Part shown: piece by piece, positions 24,152-35,239 of the stretch
How positions within the stretch are numbered: the stretch's first letter is position 1
Layout: each line of letters begins with the position of its first letter
Source of the DNA: Propionibacteriales bacterium
GTDB taxonomy: Bacteria; Actinomycetota; Actinomycetes; Propionibacteriales; Nocardioidaceae
DNA: 48,037 nucleotides
Assembly: GCA_009377795.1 (NCBI GenBank)
Contig: WHTJ01000025.1
Location: forward strand, 1-48,037
Direction of reading: 5' to 3'
Program-made: the position numbers and the translations under genes
Notes under the pieces: generated by a model
What the model was told of the DNA's origin: nothing
The model's input: the letters and a program-made list of their open reading frames with translations, nothing else
Databases searched by the model: none

Positions 24152-24827
24152 GATTCTCCCCAACCTCGGGAGCGCCGCAGAGCTTCCCCTGCACCAGCGC
24201 ACGGCTCCGTCGATGGACTACTACATCCCGCAGTGGGAGGAGCGAACCTCCTACGGCTACCGGCGGATCGACCCGTACGCCAAGCTGTTCGAGGACCGCA
24301 TCATCTTCCTCGGCACACCGATCTCCGACGACATCTCGAACGCCGTGATGGCGCAGCTGCTCTGCCTGCAGTCGATGGACGCCGACCGCGACATCAGCAT
24401 GTACATCAACTCGCCGGGTGGTTCGTTCACCGCGTTGACCGCGATCTACGACACCATGAATTACCTCAAGCCCGACATCCAGACGGTGTGCCTCGGCCAG
24501 GCCGCCTCGGCGGCGGCGATCCTGCTGGCGGCGGGTACGCCTGGCAAGCGGCTCGCCCTGCCGAACAGCCGGATCATCATCCACCAGCCGGCGCTCGAAC
24601 AGGGCGCCTACGGCCAGGCCGCGGACATCGAGATCCACGCGAACGAGATCCTGCGGATGCGCGCCCTGCTGGAGCAGATGATCGCCGACAACACGGGCAA
24701 GAACGTCCGGGAGGTCAGCCGGGACATCGAGCGCGACAAGATCCTGACGGCAGAGGAAGCCATCGAATACGGTCTGATCGACCAGGTGCTGTCCTCCCGG
24801 AAGGCGCTCGAGAAAAAGACGGCCTGA
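24144..24827 (+). CDS. clpP2: ATP-dependent Clp protease proteolytic subunit 2
   Basis: The 227-residue paralogue of ClpP1 has a longer N-terminus ([20 protein letters not shown]), perhaps processed on assembly. The catalytic Ser is S122 ([16 protein letters not shown]) and the His is H147 ([11 protein letters not shown]). It has the conserved [14 protein letters not shown] and [13 protein letters not shown]. In Actinobacteria, ClpP1 and ClpP2 rings stack into one mixed particle, and ClpX docks on the ClpP2 face. The ATG overlaps the end of clpP1. The clpX gene follows after 174 bases with its own likely promoter. Confidence 0.97.
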   Translation: MPEILPNLGSAAELPLHQRTAPSMDYYIPQWEERTSYGYRRIDPYAKLFEDRIIFLGTPISDDISNAVMAQLLCLQSMDADRDISMYINSPGGSFTALTAIYDTMNYLKPDIQTVCLGQAASAAAILLAAGTPGKRLALPNSRIIIHQPALEQGAYGQAADIEIHANEILRMRALLEQMIADNTGKNVREVSRDIERDKILTAEEAIEYGLIDQVLSSRKALEKKTA

Positions 24828-24861
24828 CGCATGCCGATCGCCACGGGCTCGACACGCCGCG

Positions 24862-24879
24862 TGTTCGCCGACGGCGTAC
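24862..24879 (+). promoter_or_regulatory. ClgR-like box before clpX
   Basis: TGTTCGCCGACGGCGTAC fits every position of the ClgR operator pattern WNNWCGCYNANRGCGWWS as I recall it. It is also nested in an inverted repeat, CCGCGT...ACGCGG (24857-24883), which could alternatively be a terminator stem for clpP2. It lies about 125 bases upstream of clpX. clpX is not a standard ClgR target, so this is of interest. Confidence 0.5.
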
Positions 24880-25001
24880 GCGGGAGGCGAGGCTCGCCGG
24901 GGGGAGTGTGCTTCCTTGACCCTGTCGAGGGGGTACCGTCAGCATTGGAAGCTCGCCCGGTTCGCGGCCAGACCGGGCCCTGACCAAAGGAGACCCCGCA
25001 G

Positions 25002-26279
<1,278 letters not shown>

Positions 26280-26325
26280 GCGGCCCAACCCGGCGCGCCG
26301 TTCCTTCAGTGGTGCCGTTCTCCGG

Positions 26326-26374
26326 TGGCGCGTTCTGGTCGGCGCCAGTCCGGTTTGTCCGCCAGAACGCGCCA
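26326..26374. terminator. Inverted repeat at the clpX-valS convergence
   Basis: TGGCGCGTTCTGG (26326-26338) and CCAGAACGCGCCA (26362-26374) form a perfect 13-base stem with a 23-base loop. It lies 47 bases after the clpX stop, and could stop both converging transcripts. There is no strong T run, as is common in high-GC genomes. Confidence 0.6.
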
Positions 26375-26429
26375 TGCAACGCGATGGGCACGGGCGGCGC
26401 TCGAGGCTCTGGCCGGTTGCCCCAACCGT

Positions 26430-26477
26430 CGCGCCGAGATTGCACATCTGGTCGACCAGAAGTGCAATCTCGGCGCG
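26430..26477. repeat. 48-base near-perfect palindrome
   Basis: The left half runs from CGCGCCGAGATTGCAC through ATCTGGTC at the centre, and the right half mirrors it, with 23 of 24 positions matching. There is no loop other than the central GTCGAC. Its lower GC core (AGATTGCAC) is unlike the surroundings. It may be a mobile or genome-wide repeat, or a second terminator for the clpX-valS junction. Confidence 0.7.
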
Positions 26478-26537
26478 AACGGAGGGTCCGGGCGCGAACG
26501 GAGGGTCCGGGCGCGAACGGAGGGTCCGGGCGCGAAC
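26472..26537. repeat. 19-base tandem repeat, about 3.5 copies
   Basis: GGCGCGAACGGAGGGTCCG is repeated exactly three times from 26472 to 26528, followed by a partial copy GGCGCGAAC to 26537. It overlaps the end of the palindrome by six bases, and ends just before the valS stop at 26564. No gene spans it. Confidence 0.85.
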
Positions 26538-26563
26538 TAAGGGGGTCGGCGCTAGGGGAGCGG

Positions 26564-29155
26564 CTACGACGCGGTGGCGAGCTCGGCGTCGACGGTGACC
26601 TTCTCCGCGGCGTCGTCGGGGGTGAAGGTCAGCTCGCCGGTGACCCGGCCCGCCGCTCGCAGGTCATCCAGTGCGCGTTGCGCGAGCGTGAGCACGGCGT
26701 CCGTGCCGTGCACCTGCGCGCTGGTGACGTCGGTCCGCATCGAGACCTTGGCCTCCGACTTCGCTCCGCGCAGGCCGGCGAGCACGGCACCCACGGCGTC
26801 CAGCAGGCCCGGGTCGGTCGCGGCCGCCGAGCCCAGTTCGTCCGCGGTCGGCCACGGCTGAAGGTGGATCGAGCCCTCCTGCCACCACGACCACACCTCC
26901 TCGGTGACGAACGGCAGGAATGGCGCGAGGGCGCGCAGCTGCACCGAGAGCGCGATCGCGAGCGCGGCCTTGGCTGAGGTGGCGGGGCGGTCTCCGCGGC
27001 CGCCGTACGCGCGCTCCTTGACCAGCTCCACGTAGTTGTCGCAGAACTCCCAGAACGTCGCCTCGATGGCCTCCAGCGCGGTGGTGTACTCGTACCGCTC
27101 TAAGGCCTCGGTGGCGACGCGGAGGGTCACCTCCAGCCGGCCCATCAGCGCGCAGTCCACCGGGTCGCTGACCGCCGACGGCGAGACGTCGACGGCGCCG
27201 AGGCCGAGGACGAACCGGCTGACGTTCAGCACCTTAATGGCCAGCCGCCGGCCCACCTTCATCTGCTTCTCGTCGAACGGCGAGTCGGTACCCGGCCGGG
27301 CCATCGCGGCCCGCCAGCGCACCGCGTCCGAGCCGTACTTCTCGAGGATGTCGCTGGGCACCACAACGTTGCCCTTGGACTTGCTCATCTTCTTGCGGTC
27401 CGGGTCGACCACGAAACCGGAGATCGCGGCGTTCGACCACGGCGCGGTCTCGTGCTCGAAGTGCGACCGGACCACGGTGGAGAACAGCCAGGTGCGGATG
27501 ATGTCGTGCGCCTGCGGGCGGAGATCCATCGGGAACACCCGCTCGAAGAGATCCGGGTCGCGCTCCCAGCCGCCGGCGATCTGCGGGGTGAGGGAGGACG
27601 TCGCCCAGGTGTCCATGACGTCCGGGTCGCCCATGAACCCGCCGGGCTTGCCACGCTGGTCCTCGTCGTAACCCTCCGGAGACTCGGAGGACGGGTCCAC
27701 CGGCAGCGCCGACTCCTTGGGCACGATCGGCTGGTCGTAGTCCGGCTCGCCGTCGGCGTCCAGCGGGTACCAGACCGGAAGCGGTACGCCGAAGAACCGC
27801 TGCCGGCTGATCAGCCAGTCGCCGTTCAGCCCGCTCACCCAGTTCTCGTACCGGTGCAGCATGAAGTCGGGGATCCAGTTGATCTCGCCGCCCCGGTCGA
27901 TCAGCGCCTTGCCCAGCTCCTTGTCCCGGCCGCCGTTGCGGATGTACCACTGTCGGGTCGAGACGATCTCCAGGGGCTTGGTTCCGCGCTCGTAGAACTT
28001 CACCGCATGGGTGATCGGTCGCGGATCGCCGACCAGCTCGCCCGACTCCCGCAACGCCTCGACGACCGCTTCGCGCGCGCCCAGGACCCGCTTGCCGGCC
28101 AACTTGGCGTAGGCTTGCTGCGCCCGCTCGGTGTCCAGCCAGGGCGGCGTCTCCCGGTGGAACCGGCCGTCCCGCCCGATCACGGTGCGGGTCGGCAGGT
28201 CGAGCTCGCGCCACCAGGTGACGTCCGTGGTGTCGCCGAAGGTGCAGATCATGGCGATTCCGGTGCCCTTGTCGGGCTCGGCCAGCGGATGGCTGACGAC
28301 CGGCACCTCGACGCCGAACAGCGGGGTGCGCACCGTCGACCCGAACAGCGACCGGTGCCGCTCGTCGGCCGGGTGCGCGACCAGGGCGACGCACGACGTG
28401 ATCAGCTCCGGCCGCGTGGTCTCGACGTGAACCGGCTCGTCGCCGTCCCGGTGGAAGGACAGCCGGTGGAAGGCGCCCGGCTGCTCGCGGTCCTCCATCT
28501 CCGCCTGGGCGATCGCGGTCTGGTCGGTGACGTCCCACAGTGTGGGGGCCTCGGCCTGGTACGCCTCACCGCGGGCGAGGTTGCGGAGGAACGCCCGCTG
28601 AGCAACGGCCCGGGAGTCGTCGCTGATCGTGGTGTACGTGTGTGACCAGTCGACGGAGAGACCGACCCTGCGCCACAGGTCCTCGAACACCCTCTCGTCC
28701 TCGGCCGCGAGGGTCTCGCACAGCTCGATGAAGTTGCCCCGGCTGATCGGGAGCTGGCTCTTCGGGTCCGGCTTCTCCGGCGGCTTGAACTCGGCGTCGT
28801 ACGGCAAGGAGGGGTCGCAGCGCACGCCGTAGTAGTTCTGCACCCGGCGCTCGGTGGGGAGTCCGTTGTCGTCCCAGCCCATCGGGTAGAACACGTGCTT
28901 GCCGCGCATCCGCTGGAAACGCGCGATCGTGTCGGTGTGGGTGTAGGAGAACACGTGGCCTACGTGGAGGGAGCCGGAGACCGTGGGCGGTGGCGTGTCG
29001 ATGGCGAACACGTCGGCTCGCTCGACGTCGCGGTCGAACTTGTGGACCGCCTGCTCGTCCCAGGTCCGGAGCCATTTCTCCTCGAGCCCTTCGAGGGCCG
29101 GCTTTTCCGGCAGCCTGATCCGCGGGCGCGGCGCGCTGTCGTCGGGGTCGCTCAT
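26564..29155 (-). CDS. valS: Valyl-tRNA synthetase
   Basis: The 863-residue enzyme starts at ATG 29155 ([20 protein letters not shown]). The open frame extends to 29563, but that would cross the folC start on the other strand. The class I signature HIGH is HVGH at residues 64-67, and KMSKS is KKMSKSKGN near residue 590. The stretch [20 protein letters not shown] and an editing (CP1) domain are present. A C-terminal anticodon-binding domain follows. The type is the compact actinobacterial/archaeal-like ValS. No T-box is seen upstream. It is divergent from folC across 136 bases. Confidence 0.97.
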   Translation of the reverse strand: MSDPDDSAPRPRIRLPEKPALEGLEEKWLRTWDEQAVHKFDRDVERADVFAIDTPPPTVSGSLHVGHVFSYTHTDTIARFQRMRGKHVFYPMGWDDNGLPTERRVQNYYGVRCDPSLPYDAEFKPPEKPDPKSQLPISRGNFIELCETLAAEDERVFEDLWRRVGLSVDWSHTYTTISDDSRAVAQRAFLRNLARGEAYQAEAPTLWDVTDQTAIAQAEMEDREQPGAFHRLSFHRDGDEPVHVETTRPELITSCVALVAHPADERHRSLFGSTVRTPLFGVEVPVVSHPLAEPDKGTGIAMICTFGDTTDVTWWRELDLPTRTVIGRDGRFHRETPPWLDTERAQQAYAKLAGKRVLGAREAVVEALRESGELVGDPRPITHAVKFYERGTKPLEIVSTRQWYIRNGGRDKELGKALIDRGGEINWIPDFMLHRYENWVSGLNGDWLISRQRFFGVPLPVWYPLDADGEPDYDQPIVPKESALPVDPSSESPEGYDEDQRGKPGGFMGDPDVMDTWATSSLTPQIAGGWERDPDLFERVFPMDLRPQAHDIIRTWLFSTVVRSHFEHETAPWSNAAISGFVVDPDRKKMSKSKGNVVVPSDILEKYGSDAVRWRAAMARPGTDSPFDEKQMKVGRRLAIKVLNVSRFVLGLGAVDVSPSAVSDPVDCALMGRLEVTLRVATEALERYEYTTALEAIEATFWEFCDNYVELVKERAYGGRGDRPATSAKAALAIALSVQLRALAPFLPFVTEEVWSWWQEGSIHLQPWPTADELGSAAATDPGLLDAVGAVLAGLRGAKSEAKVSMRTDVTSAQVHGTDAVLTLAQRALDDLRAAGRVTGELTFTPDDAAEKVTVDAELATAS

Positions 29156-29291
29156 GTTGCCTGATCCTACGGTGCATGCACCGAGCAGTTCGAGCAGGTT
29201 TGTGCATATCATCTCGCGAACCAGCCAACCGTCCACCAGGCGCGCCGACGTCGAGATGATCGCCTGCGGTTGCAGTGCGATACTTTTCGCG

Positions 29292-30659
29292 ATGGCTGAC
29301 CGCGCCCCGCAATCCCGCCCCGGACCCGCCGTGCCGTCGTACGCCGAGGTGGAGGCGACCCTGCTCGGTCGGTGGCCGGAGACCCGGATCGAGCCCTCGC
29401 TGGACCGTATCCAGGCACTGTGCGACCTGCTCGGCGACCCACAGCGCAGCGCGCCGGTCGTCCATCTGACCGGGACCAACGGCAAGACCTCGACCGCGCG
29501 GATGATCGACGCCCTGCTGCGCGGCCGGGGCCTGCGGACCGGACGGTTCACCAGCCCGCACATCGAGTCGATGCGGGAGCGGATCTGCGTCGACGGCGAG
29601 CCGGTCAGCGAGGAACGCTTCGCCGAGGTCTATTCCGAGGTTGCGCCGTACGTCGAGGTGGTGGACCGGTCGGGACCGCATCCAGTGTCGTTCTTCGAGT
29701 TCATCACCGCGATGGCGTTCGCGACGTTCGCGGACGCGCCGGTCGACGTGATCGTGCTCGAGGTGGGGATGGGCGGCGTATGGGACGCGACCAATGTGGC
29801 CGATGCCGCGGTCGCGGTCGTGACGCCGATCGCGGTCGACCACTCGGCGTACCTCGGTGCGGAGCCCGAGGTGATCGCGACCGAGAAGAGCGGGATCCTG
29901 AAGCCGGGCACGTTCGCCGTGTTCGCCCAGCAGCTGGTGGAGGTGGCGGAGGTGCTGCTGCGGCGCGCGGTCGATGTGGAGGCCACGGTGGCGCGGGAGG
30001 GCCTGGAGTTCGGCGTGCTCGAGCGCACCACCGGGGTGGGCGGGCAGATGGTGACCCTCAAGGGTCTGTCCGGCGAGTACTCGGCAGTGTTCCTGCCGTT
30101 GCACGGCGCCCACCAGGCGCACAACGCGGCGTGCGCGGTCGCCGCGGTCGAGGGGCTGGCCGGAGGTGCGGGCATCGAACCCGACGTCGTACGGGAGTCC
30201 CTCGGTCAGGCGGACTCGCCCGCCCGGTTGGAGGTGGTACGCCGCAGCCCGACCGTCCTGCTCGACGCCGCGCACAACCCCCAGGGCGCGCGGGCCACCG
30301 CGGAGGCCGTCCAGGAGGCGTTCGCGTTCAGCCCGCTCGTGGGGGTCCTCGGGGTAATGGGGGACAAGGACACCGTCGGCATCCTGGAGGAGTTCGAGCC
30401 CGTGATCGCGACCGTGGTCTGCACGCAGAACTCCACGCACCGGGCGATGCCGGCCGAGGCGCTCGGCGAGCTCGCGCGGGGCGTCTTCGGGCCGGACCGG
30501 GTCGAGGTGGTGCCCAGGCTGGACGACGCGCTGGACCGTGCCGTCGGACTGGCCGAGGAGGGCGGGATGCTCGGCGAGGCGCTCGGCTCAGGTGGGGTGA
30601 TCGTCACCGGATCGGTGATCACCGCCGGTGAGGCCCGACTGCTGTTGAAGGTGCGTTGA
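29292..30659 (+). CDS. folC: Bifunctional folylpolyglutamate/dihydrofolate synthase
   Basis: The 455-residue protein begins at ATG 29292 ([20 protein letters not shown]). The P-loop is GTNGKTST at residues 61-68. Other Mur-ligase-family features are [44 protein letters not shown] and [16 protein letters not shown]. It adds glutamate to dihydropteroate and to folates. No good ribosome-binding site precedes the ATG, and GATACT lies close upstream, so a leaderless transcript is possible. The DUF4233 gene follows by six bases. Confidence 0.96.
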   Translation: MADRAPQSRPGPAVPSYAEVEATLLGRWPETRIEPSLDRIQALCDLLGDPQRSAPVVHLTGTNGKTSTARMIDALLRGRGLRTGRFTSPHIESMRERICVDGEPVSEERFAEVYSEVAPYVEVVDRSGPHPVSFFEFITAMAFATFADAPVDVIVLEVGMGGVWDATNVADAAVAVVTPIAVDHSAYLGAEPEVIATEKSGILKPGTFAVFAQQLVEVAEVLLRRAVDVEATVAREGLEFGVLERTTGVGGQMVTLKGLSGEYSAVFLPLHGAHQAHNAACAVAAVEGLAGGAGIEPDVVRESLGQADSPARLEVVRRSPTVLLDAAHNPQGARATAEAVQEAFAFSPLVGVLGVMGDKDTVGILEEFEPVIATVVCTQNSTHRAMPAEALGELARGVFGPDRVEVVPRLDDALDRAVGLAEEGGMLGEALGSGGVIVTGSVITAGEARLLLKVR

Positions 30660-30665
30660 TCCGGC

Positions 30666-30995
30666 GTGCGTACGATGGCCGCCGCCGTCCTCGGCCTGGA
30701 GTCGATCGTGCTCTTCCTGACGACTCCGGTGATGATCCAGATCTCCGACGTGCGCACCGGGCTCGCGCTGACCGTCGGCGTCGGCATGGCCCTGCTCGCG
30801 GTCCTGTTGTGTGCGATGCTGCGGTTCCGCTGGGCCTATGTGGCCGGGACTGTGCTCCAGGCGGGCGCCATCGGGATGGGGTTCATTGTGCCGATGATGT
30901 TCGTGCTGGGGGCGGTCTTCGCGGCGCTGTGGGCCGTGGCATTGGTGTTCGGGCAGCGGATCGAGCGGCTCAAGGCCGAGCGGGGTGCCGGATGA
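30666..30995 (+). CDS. DUF4233-family membrane protein
   Basis: The 109-residue protein starts at GTG 30666. ATG 30675 is also possible. Four short membrane helices can be seen: AAAVLGLESIVLFLTTPVMI, GLALTVGVGMALLAVLLCAM, AYVAGTVLQAGAIGMGFIVP and VLGAVFAALWAVALVFG. A conserved actinobacterial protein of this type nearly always follows folC. The role is unknown. It is in the folC transcript. Confidence 0.9.
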   Translation: MRTMAAAVLGLESIVLFLTTPVMIQISDVRTGLALTVGVGMALLAVLLCAMLRFRWAYVAGTVLQAGAIGMGFIVPMMFVLGAVFAALWAVALVFGQRIERLKAERGAG

Positions 30996-31014
30996 GCGGG
31001 TACGAGGTGGTCAG

Positions 31015-31695
31015 GTGAATCTGCACGACAACGCGGGCCGCGGGCCCGGGGTGATCGCGCCGGACGGCTGCGCGGTCGACGTGTACGCGATGATCGGCGA
31101 CACACCCGAGCGGGCGGCCGTCGTCGCCGGCGTCTGCCCACCGGGCGGTTCGGTGCTCGACCTGGGTTGTGGCGCGGGTGCGATCGCGAACCCACTGGCC
31201 CGGGACGGGTTCCGGGTGGTGGCCGTGGACGAGTCCGCGGCGATGCTGGCGCGGGTCACCGGTGCCGAGACCGTGCACGCCGACATCGTGGAGCTGGCGC
31301 TGGGCGAGCGGTTCGACGTGGTGCTGCTGGCCAGCTTCCTGTTCAGCCTGGCCGGCGACGAGCTGCGTCGCGGCTTCCTGGCCTCGTGTCGGCGTCATGT
31401 GGCCGACGGTGGCCGGGTGGTCCTCGAATGGCGGAACGCGGACTGGTGGGACGCAGTCGGGCCGCGCCTGGGCGAGCGGGCCGGCGTGCAGCAGGTCCAT
31501 CGAGGCATCGTGCGGGACGGGGATGTGCTGACGCTGACCGAGAAGTACATCCACGGGGACCGGGAGTGGGAGCACCGGTACGCCGTACACCGGATCACCG
31601 ACGAACGGCTCGGGGACGAGCTCTCCGCGGCCGGACTGGAGTTCGACTCCTGGCTCACCGACGACCGCAGGTGGCTGTCCGCGCGACCTCACTAA
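31015..31695 (+). CDS. Class I SAM-dependent methyltransferase
   Basis: The start is GTG 31015 ([20 protein letters not shown]), behind GAGGTGG, giving 226 residues. A frame start at 30985 would overlap the preceding gene. SAM motif I is [20 protein letters not shown], motif [16 protein letters not shown], and the acidic motif [20 protein letters not shown]. The C-terminal half resembles small-molecule methyltransferases ([20 protein letters not shown]). The substrate is unknown. It lies between the folate gene pair and the ndk block on the same strand. Confidence 0.85.
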   Translation: MNLHDNAGRGPGVIAPDGCAVDVYAMIGDTPERAAVVAGVCPPGGSVLDLGCGAGAIANPLARDGFRVVAVDESAAMLARVTGAETVHADIVELALGERFDVVLLASFLFSLAGDELRRGFLASCRRHVADGGRVVLEWRNADWWDAVGPRLGERAGVQQVHRGIVRDGDVLTLTEKYIHGDREWEHRYAVHRITDERLGDELSAAGLEFDSWLTDDRRWLSARPH

Positions 31696-31721
31696 CGACC
31701 CATCGCGGATACGGTGTGGTC

Positions 31722-32225
31722 ATGCAACGGCGTGGCGCCGCGGTTATCTCCGCGATCTGGTTCGTGCTGGCTCCCGGCGTGGTCGCCGGGCTGGTGCCGT
31801 GGCTGCTGACCGCGTGGGAGGTCCGGAACCTGCCGGCGTACTGGATGCCGGTCCGGCTGATCGGCGGCCTGGCGGTGCTGGCGGGGGTCGCGGTGCTCGC
31901 GCACTCCTTCGTGCGGTTCGTGGTCGAGGGGTTCGGGACGCCGGTGCCGGTCGCGCCGACCCGGCGTCTCGTGGTGGGCGGGCTCTACCGGTACGTCCGC
32001 AACCCGATGTACGTCGCGGTGCTCGCGGCGATCGGCGGCCAGGTGCTCGTGCTGGGACAGCTTCAGCTCCTGGTCTACGGGGCGGTGGTGGCGGTCGTGG
32101 TCGCGGCCTTCGTCCACGGCTACGAGGAGCCCGCGCTGCGGCGGCGGTTCGGCGAGGAGTACGCCGAGTATCGCCGGGCGGTGCCGGCGTGGCGGCCGCG
32201 GTCGCGTCCGTGGGCGCCACGATAG
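31722..32225 (+). CDS. Isoprenylcysteine/phospholipid methyltransferase-like membrane protein
   Basis: The 167-residue protein starts at ATG 31722 ([20 protein letters not shown]). It has four or five hydrophobic helices. The cofactor-binding motif of the ICMT/PEMT fold is clear: [14 protein letters not shown], and [20 protein letters not shown] at the C-terminus. Such enzymes methylate lipids or prenyl groups at the membrane. The substrate is unknown. It lies 26 bases after the methyltransferase and 11 bases before ndk. Confidence 0.87.
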   Translation: MQRRGAAVISAIWFVLAPGVVAGLVPWLLTAWEVRNLPAYWMPVRLIGGLAVLAGVAVLAHSFVRFVVEGFGTPVPVAPTRRLVVGGLYRYVRNPMYVAVLAAIGGQVLVLGQLQLLVYGAVVAVVVAAFVHGYEEPALRRRFGEEYAEYRRAVPAWRPRSRPWAPR

Positions 32226-32236
32226 GCTGCGGGGCC

Positions 32237-32647
32237 ATGACCGAGCGCACTCTTCTCCTGATCAAGCCGGACGCGGTACGGCGCGGACTCGTGGGCGAGA
32301 TCCTTCGCCGGTTCGAGGCCAAGGGACTGTCGATCGTGGCCATGGACCTTCGCCGCATCGACGGCGCGCTCGCCGACCAGCATTACGCCGAGCACCTCGA
32401 GCGGGACTTCTACCCGCCGCTGCGCGAGTTCATCACCAGCGGACCGCTGGTGGCCGCCGTACTCGAAGGGGATCAGGCAGTCGACGTCGTGCGGCTGATG
32501 AACGGCGCCACCGACGCGCGGAAGGCCCAGCCCGGCACCATCCGGGGCGACCTGGCGTTGTCGAATCGGGACAACCTCGTGCACGGCTCGGATTCGACGG
32601 ACTCGGCCAAGCGGGAGATCGTCCTCTTCTTCCCCGAACACGCGTAG
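32237..32647 (+). CDS. ndk: Nucleoside diphosphate kinase
   Basis: The 136-residue enzyme starts at ATG 32237. The family signature is [16 protein letters not shown], with the phosphorylated His at residue 116. The N-terminus [19 protein letters not shown] and RNDSA-type residues ([20 protein letters not shown]) match. It balances NTP pools. It lies just upstream of mreB, as in Streptomyces. No ribosome-binding site is strong. Confidence 0.97.
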   Translation: MTERTLLLIKPDAVRRGLVGEILRRFEAKGLSIVAMDLRRIDGALADQHYAEHLERDFYPPLREFITSGPLVAAVLEGDQAVDVVRLMNGATDARKAQPGTIRGDLALSNRDNLVHGSDSTDSAKREIVLFFPEHA

Positions 32648-32793
32648 TACGTCGGTCAGCGGTGGGGCTGAGCGAGTACCCGGTGGGGTGGATGTGACGC
32701 GGGGGACTCGCGTGTCGTGAGCGTCTCGAGGGCCGGCGAAATCTAAGCTGAGAACGACTGCGTGGCACTCGGCGCGAGGGGACCTCCTCGAGC

Positions 32794-33819
32794 ATGGCGA
32801 ACAGCTTCATCGGCCGCGACATGGCCGTCGACCTGGGCACGGCGAACACGCTGGTGTACGTGCGCGGGCGCGGGGTCATGCTCAACGAGCCGTCGGTGGT
32901 GGCGCTCAACACGCAGACCCTCGAGATCGTCGCGGTGGGCGCCGAGGCCAAGAAGATGATCGGCCGTACCCCGGACAGCATCACGGCCATCCGCCCGCTC
33001 AAGGACGGCGTGATCGCCGACTTCGAGTCCACCGAGCAGATGCTGCGGTTCTTCATCCGCCGCGTGCACCGTCGGCAGTACCTCATCAAGCCGCGGATCG
33101 TGGTCTGCGTCCCGTCCGGCATCACCGCGGTCGAGCAGCGAGCCGTGAAGGAGGCCGGCTACCAGGCCGGTGCGCGCCGGGTGTACATCATCGAGGAGCC
33201 GATGGCCGCCGCCATCGGCTCCGGCCTGCCGGTACACGAGGCCACCGGAAACATGGTGGTCGACATCGGGGGAGGTACGACGGAGGTCGCCGTCATCTCG
33301 CTCGGCGGGGTCGTGACCAGCCAGTCGATCCGTACGGCGGGGGACGACCTCGACCTCGCGATCATCAACTGGATGAAGAAGGAGTACTCCCTGATGCTCG
33401 GGGAGCGCACCGCCGAGGAGATCAAGGTCGCGCTGGGCTCGGCGTTCCCCTTGCCCACCGAGGCCGAGGCGGAGATCCGCGGCCGCGACCTGATCAGCGG
33501 CCTGCCCAAGACCGTGACCATCTCGTCGGCGGAGGTACGCCAGGCGCTCGAGGAGTCGCTGCACGCGATCATCGACGCCGTACGCATCACGCTGGACAAG
33601 ACGCCGCCCGAGCTGGCCGGCGACCTCATGGACCGCGGCGTCGTGCTGACCGGCGGGGGCGCGCTGCTGCGCGGCCTCGACGAACGGCTGCGCCACGAGA
33701 CCGGGATGCCGATGCATGTCGCTCCCGACCCGCTCGACTCGGTCGCCATGGGCGCCGGCAAGTGCGTCGAGGAGTTCGAGGCCCTGCAGCAGGTCCTGGT
33801 CTCCGAGCCACGCAGGTGA
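32794..33819 (+). CDS. mreB: Rod-shape-determining protein MreB
   Basis: The 341-residue actin homologue begins [20 protein letters not shown], with phosphate-1 motif [13 protein letters not shown], connect-1/phosphate-2 [18 protein letters not shown] and the adenosine motif [16 protein letters not shown]. It polymerises under the membrane and directs the elongasome (MreC, MreD, PBP2, RodA encoded next). The 146-base gap from ndk should contain its promoter. The AAATCTAAGCT stretch near 32740 is a weak candidate -10. Confidence 0.98.
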   Translation: MANSFIGRDMAVDLGTANTLVYVRGRGVMLNEPSVVALNTQTLEIVAVGAEAKKMIGRTPDSITAIRPLKDGVIADFESTEQMLRFFIRRVHRRQYLIKPRIVVCVPSGITAVEQRAVKEAGYQAGARRVYIIEEPMAAAIGSGLPVHEATGNMVVDIGGGTTEVAVISLGGVVTSQSIRTAGDDLDLAIINWMKKEYSLMLGERTAEEIKVALGSAFPLPTEAEAEIRGRDLISGLPKTVTISSAEVRQALEESLHAIIDAVRITLDKTPPELAGDLMDRGVVLTGGGALLRGLDERLRHETGMPMHVAPDPLDSVAMGAGKCVEEFEALQQVLVSEPRR

Positions 33820-33822
33820 GTG

Positions 33823-34722
33823 ATGCGGCCGGATGAGAGGCGAGGAGCCCGCCGCCCGCACACGGTGGTCGCGCTGCTGGTGCTCGCGTCGTTCACCGTG
33901 ATCACGCTCGACGCCCGGCCGTCCGGCGATTCGCCGGTCGACCCGCTGCGTTCCACCGCCGGTGCGGTGTTCGGCCCGATGGAGACCGGGGCGTCGGCGG
34001 CGGTGAGCCCGCTCACGGCGATCCCGCGCTACTTCGGCGACGTCTCCGACCTCCGTACCCGAAACACCGAGCTGGAGGACGCGAACGCCCGGCTCGAGTC
34101 GGAGCTGCGCACCAGTGCGCTCGCCCGGCAGCGGGCCGGCGAGCTCGACGACCTGCTCGGCGTCACCGAGGACGAGGGGTATCGGCTGGTCCCTGCACAG
34201 GTGGTCGCGATCGGCGCCGCCCAGGCGTTCTCCCGGACGGTCACCATCGACGCCGGACGCGGCGACGGTGTGCGTCCGGACATGACGGTGCTCAACGGCC
34301 AGGGCCTCGTCGGCCGGGTGATCGACGCGAGCCGGTCGACGGCGACCGTGCTGCTCGCCATCGACCCCGACTCGGTCGTGGGCGGCCGGCTGGGCCGCAC
34401 CATGGAGCTCGGCTTCGTCTCCGGCGACGGAGAGATCGGTGAGGACGGCCGGCTGACCCTCGAGCTGGTCGACGACGTCGTCGAGCCGCGGATCGGGGAC
34501 ACCGTCGCCACCTGGGGTTCGCGCGGCGGCGCCCCGTACGTCGCCGGGGTGCCGATCGGCGAGGTCACGAAGATCGAGAGCAGCCCGCGGGAGCTCTCCA
34601 AGTCGGTGGTCCTGACGCCGTACGTCGACTACTCCTCGCTCGACCTCGTCGGCGTGGTCGTCGGCACGGATTCCGCCGATGGACGCGTGCCCGTCGACAC
34701 AGCGGCGAGGAGCGCGCGATGA
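33823..34722 (+). CDS. mreC: Cell-shape protein MreC
   Basis: The start may be ATG 33823 or GTG 33820, directly after the mreB stop, giving 299-300 residues. One N-terminal membrane helix (HTVVALLVLASFTVITLD) precedes an extracellular coiled coil (RTRNTELEDANARLESELRT) and two beta-barrel domains (VTIDAGRGDGVRPDMTVLNG, GLVGRVIDASRSTATVLLAI). It links MreB and MreD to PBP2 outside the membrane. It overlaps mreD by four bases. Confidence 0.96.
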   Translation: MRPDERRGARRPHTVVALLVLASFTVITLDARPSGDSPVDPLRSTAGAVFGPMETGASAAVSPLTAIPRYFGDVSDLRTRNTELEDANARLESELRTSALARQRAGELDDLLGVTEDEGYRLVPAQVVAIGAAQAFSRTVTIDAGRGDGVRPDMTVLNGQGLVGRVIDASRSTATVLLAIDPDSVVGGRLGRTMELGFVSGDGEIGEDGRLTLELVDDVVEPRIGDTVATWGSRGGAPYVAGVPIGEVTKIESSPRELSKSVVLTPYVDYSSLDLVGVVVGTDSADGRVPVDTAARSAR

Positions 34723-35231
34723 CCACGGTGCGCGTCCTGGCGGTGACAGGGCTGGTGATGGTCGCGGTCACCCTGCAGCTCGGTGTGCTCCCGACCCTCG
34801 TGCTCACGGACGTCGTGCCCAACCTGGTGCTCGTCGTCGTGATCGCGATGGCGATGTCGCGGGGTCCGGAGTTCGGCGCGCTGGTGGGATTCGCTGCCGG
34901 GCTGGCGCTGGACCTCGCCCCGCCCGCGGACCACACGGCGGGTCGTTGGGCGCTCGCGTTCGTGGTCGTGGGCTACCTGGTCGGGATGGCCCGCCGGGAC
35001 GTGCGGACGTCCGTGCTGGCGACCGTGGTGCTGGTGGCGGCGGGCTCGTTCATCGGTACGTCGTTGTTCGCGCTCTCCGGACTCGTCCTCGGCGACCAGG
35101 GCGTCACCGTCGGCGGGGTGGCGCACGTCGTGCCGCTCGCGCTGCTGTACGACGTGCTGCTCACCCCGCTGGTCGTGCCGCTCGTGCTGGCGATGATGCG
35201 CCGCCTCGAGCCGGCCGTGGCCCGACTCTAG
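34719..35231 (+). CDS. mreD: Rod-shape-determining membrane protein MreD
   Basis: The 170-residue protein has five or so hydrophobic helices (LVMVAVTLQLGVLPTLVL, VVPNLVLVVVIAMAMSRGPE, GALVGFAAGLALDLAPP, VVGYLVGMARRD, VPLALLYDVLLTPLVVPLVL). Length and helix pattern fit MreD. It starts in ATGA overlap with mreC and ends nine bases before mrdA. Confidence 0.95.
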   Translation: MTTVRVLAVTGLVMVAVTLQLGVLPTLVLTDVVPNLVLVVVIAMAMSRGPEFGALVGFAAGLALDLAPPADHTAGRWALAFVVVGYLVGMARRDVRTSVLATVVLVAAGSFIGTSLFALSGLVLGDQGVTVGGVAHVVPLALLYDVLLTPLVVPLVLAMMRRLEPAVARL

Positions 35232-35239
35232 GGGCGGGG

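Noticed and set aside
26472-26537. The 19-base tandem repeat as a CRISPR array
   Set aside because: Units are directly adjacent with no spacers, there are fewer than four, and no cas genes are nearby.
29156-29291. T-box riboswitch before valS
   Set aside because: The divergent valS-folC gap is 136 bases, with no T-box sequence or specifier stem that I can find.
28566-30440. A 624-codon minus-strand frame spanning the valS start and folC
   Set aside because: It crosses the divergent promoters and is antisense to folC; the translation has no domain.
34679-35239. An N-terminal extension of PBP2 over mreD
   Set aside because: The extension is arginine- and glycine-rich without motifs, lies over mreD, and ATG 35240 has a good ribosome-binding site.
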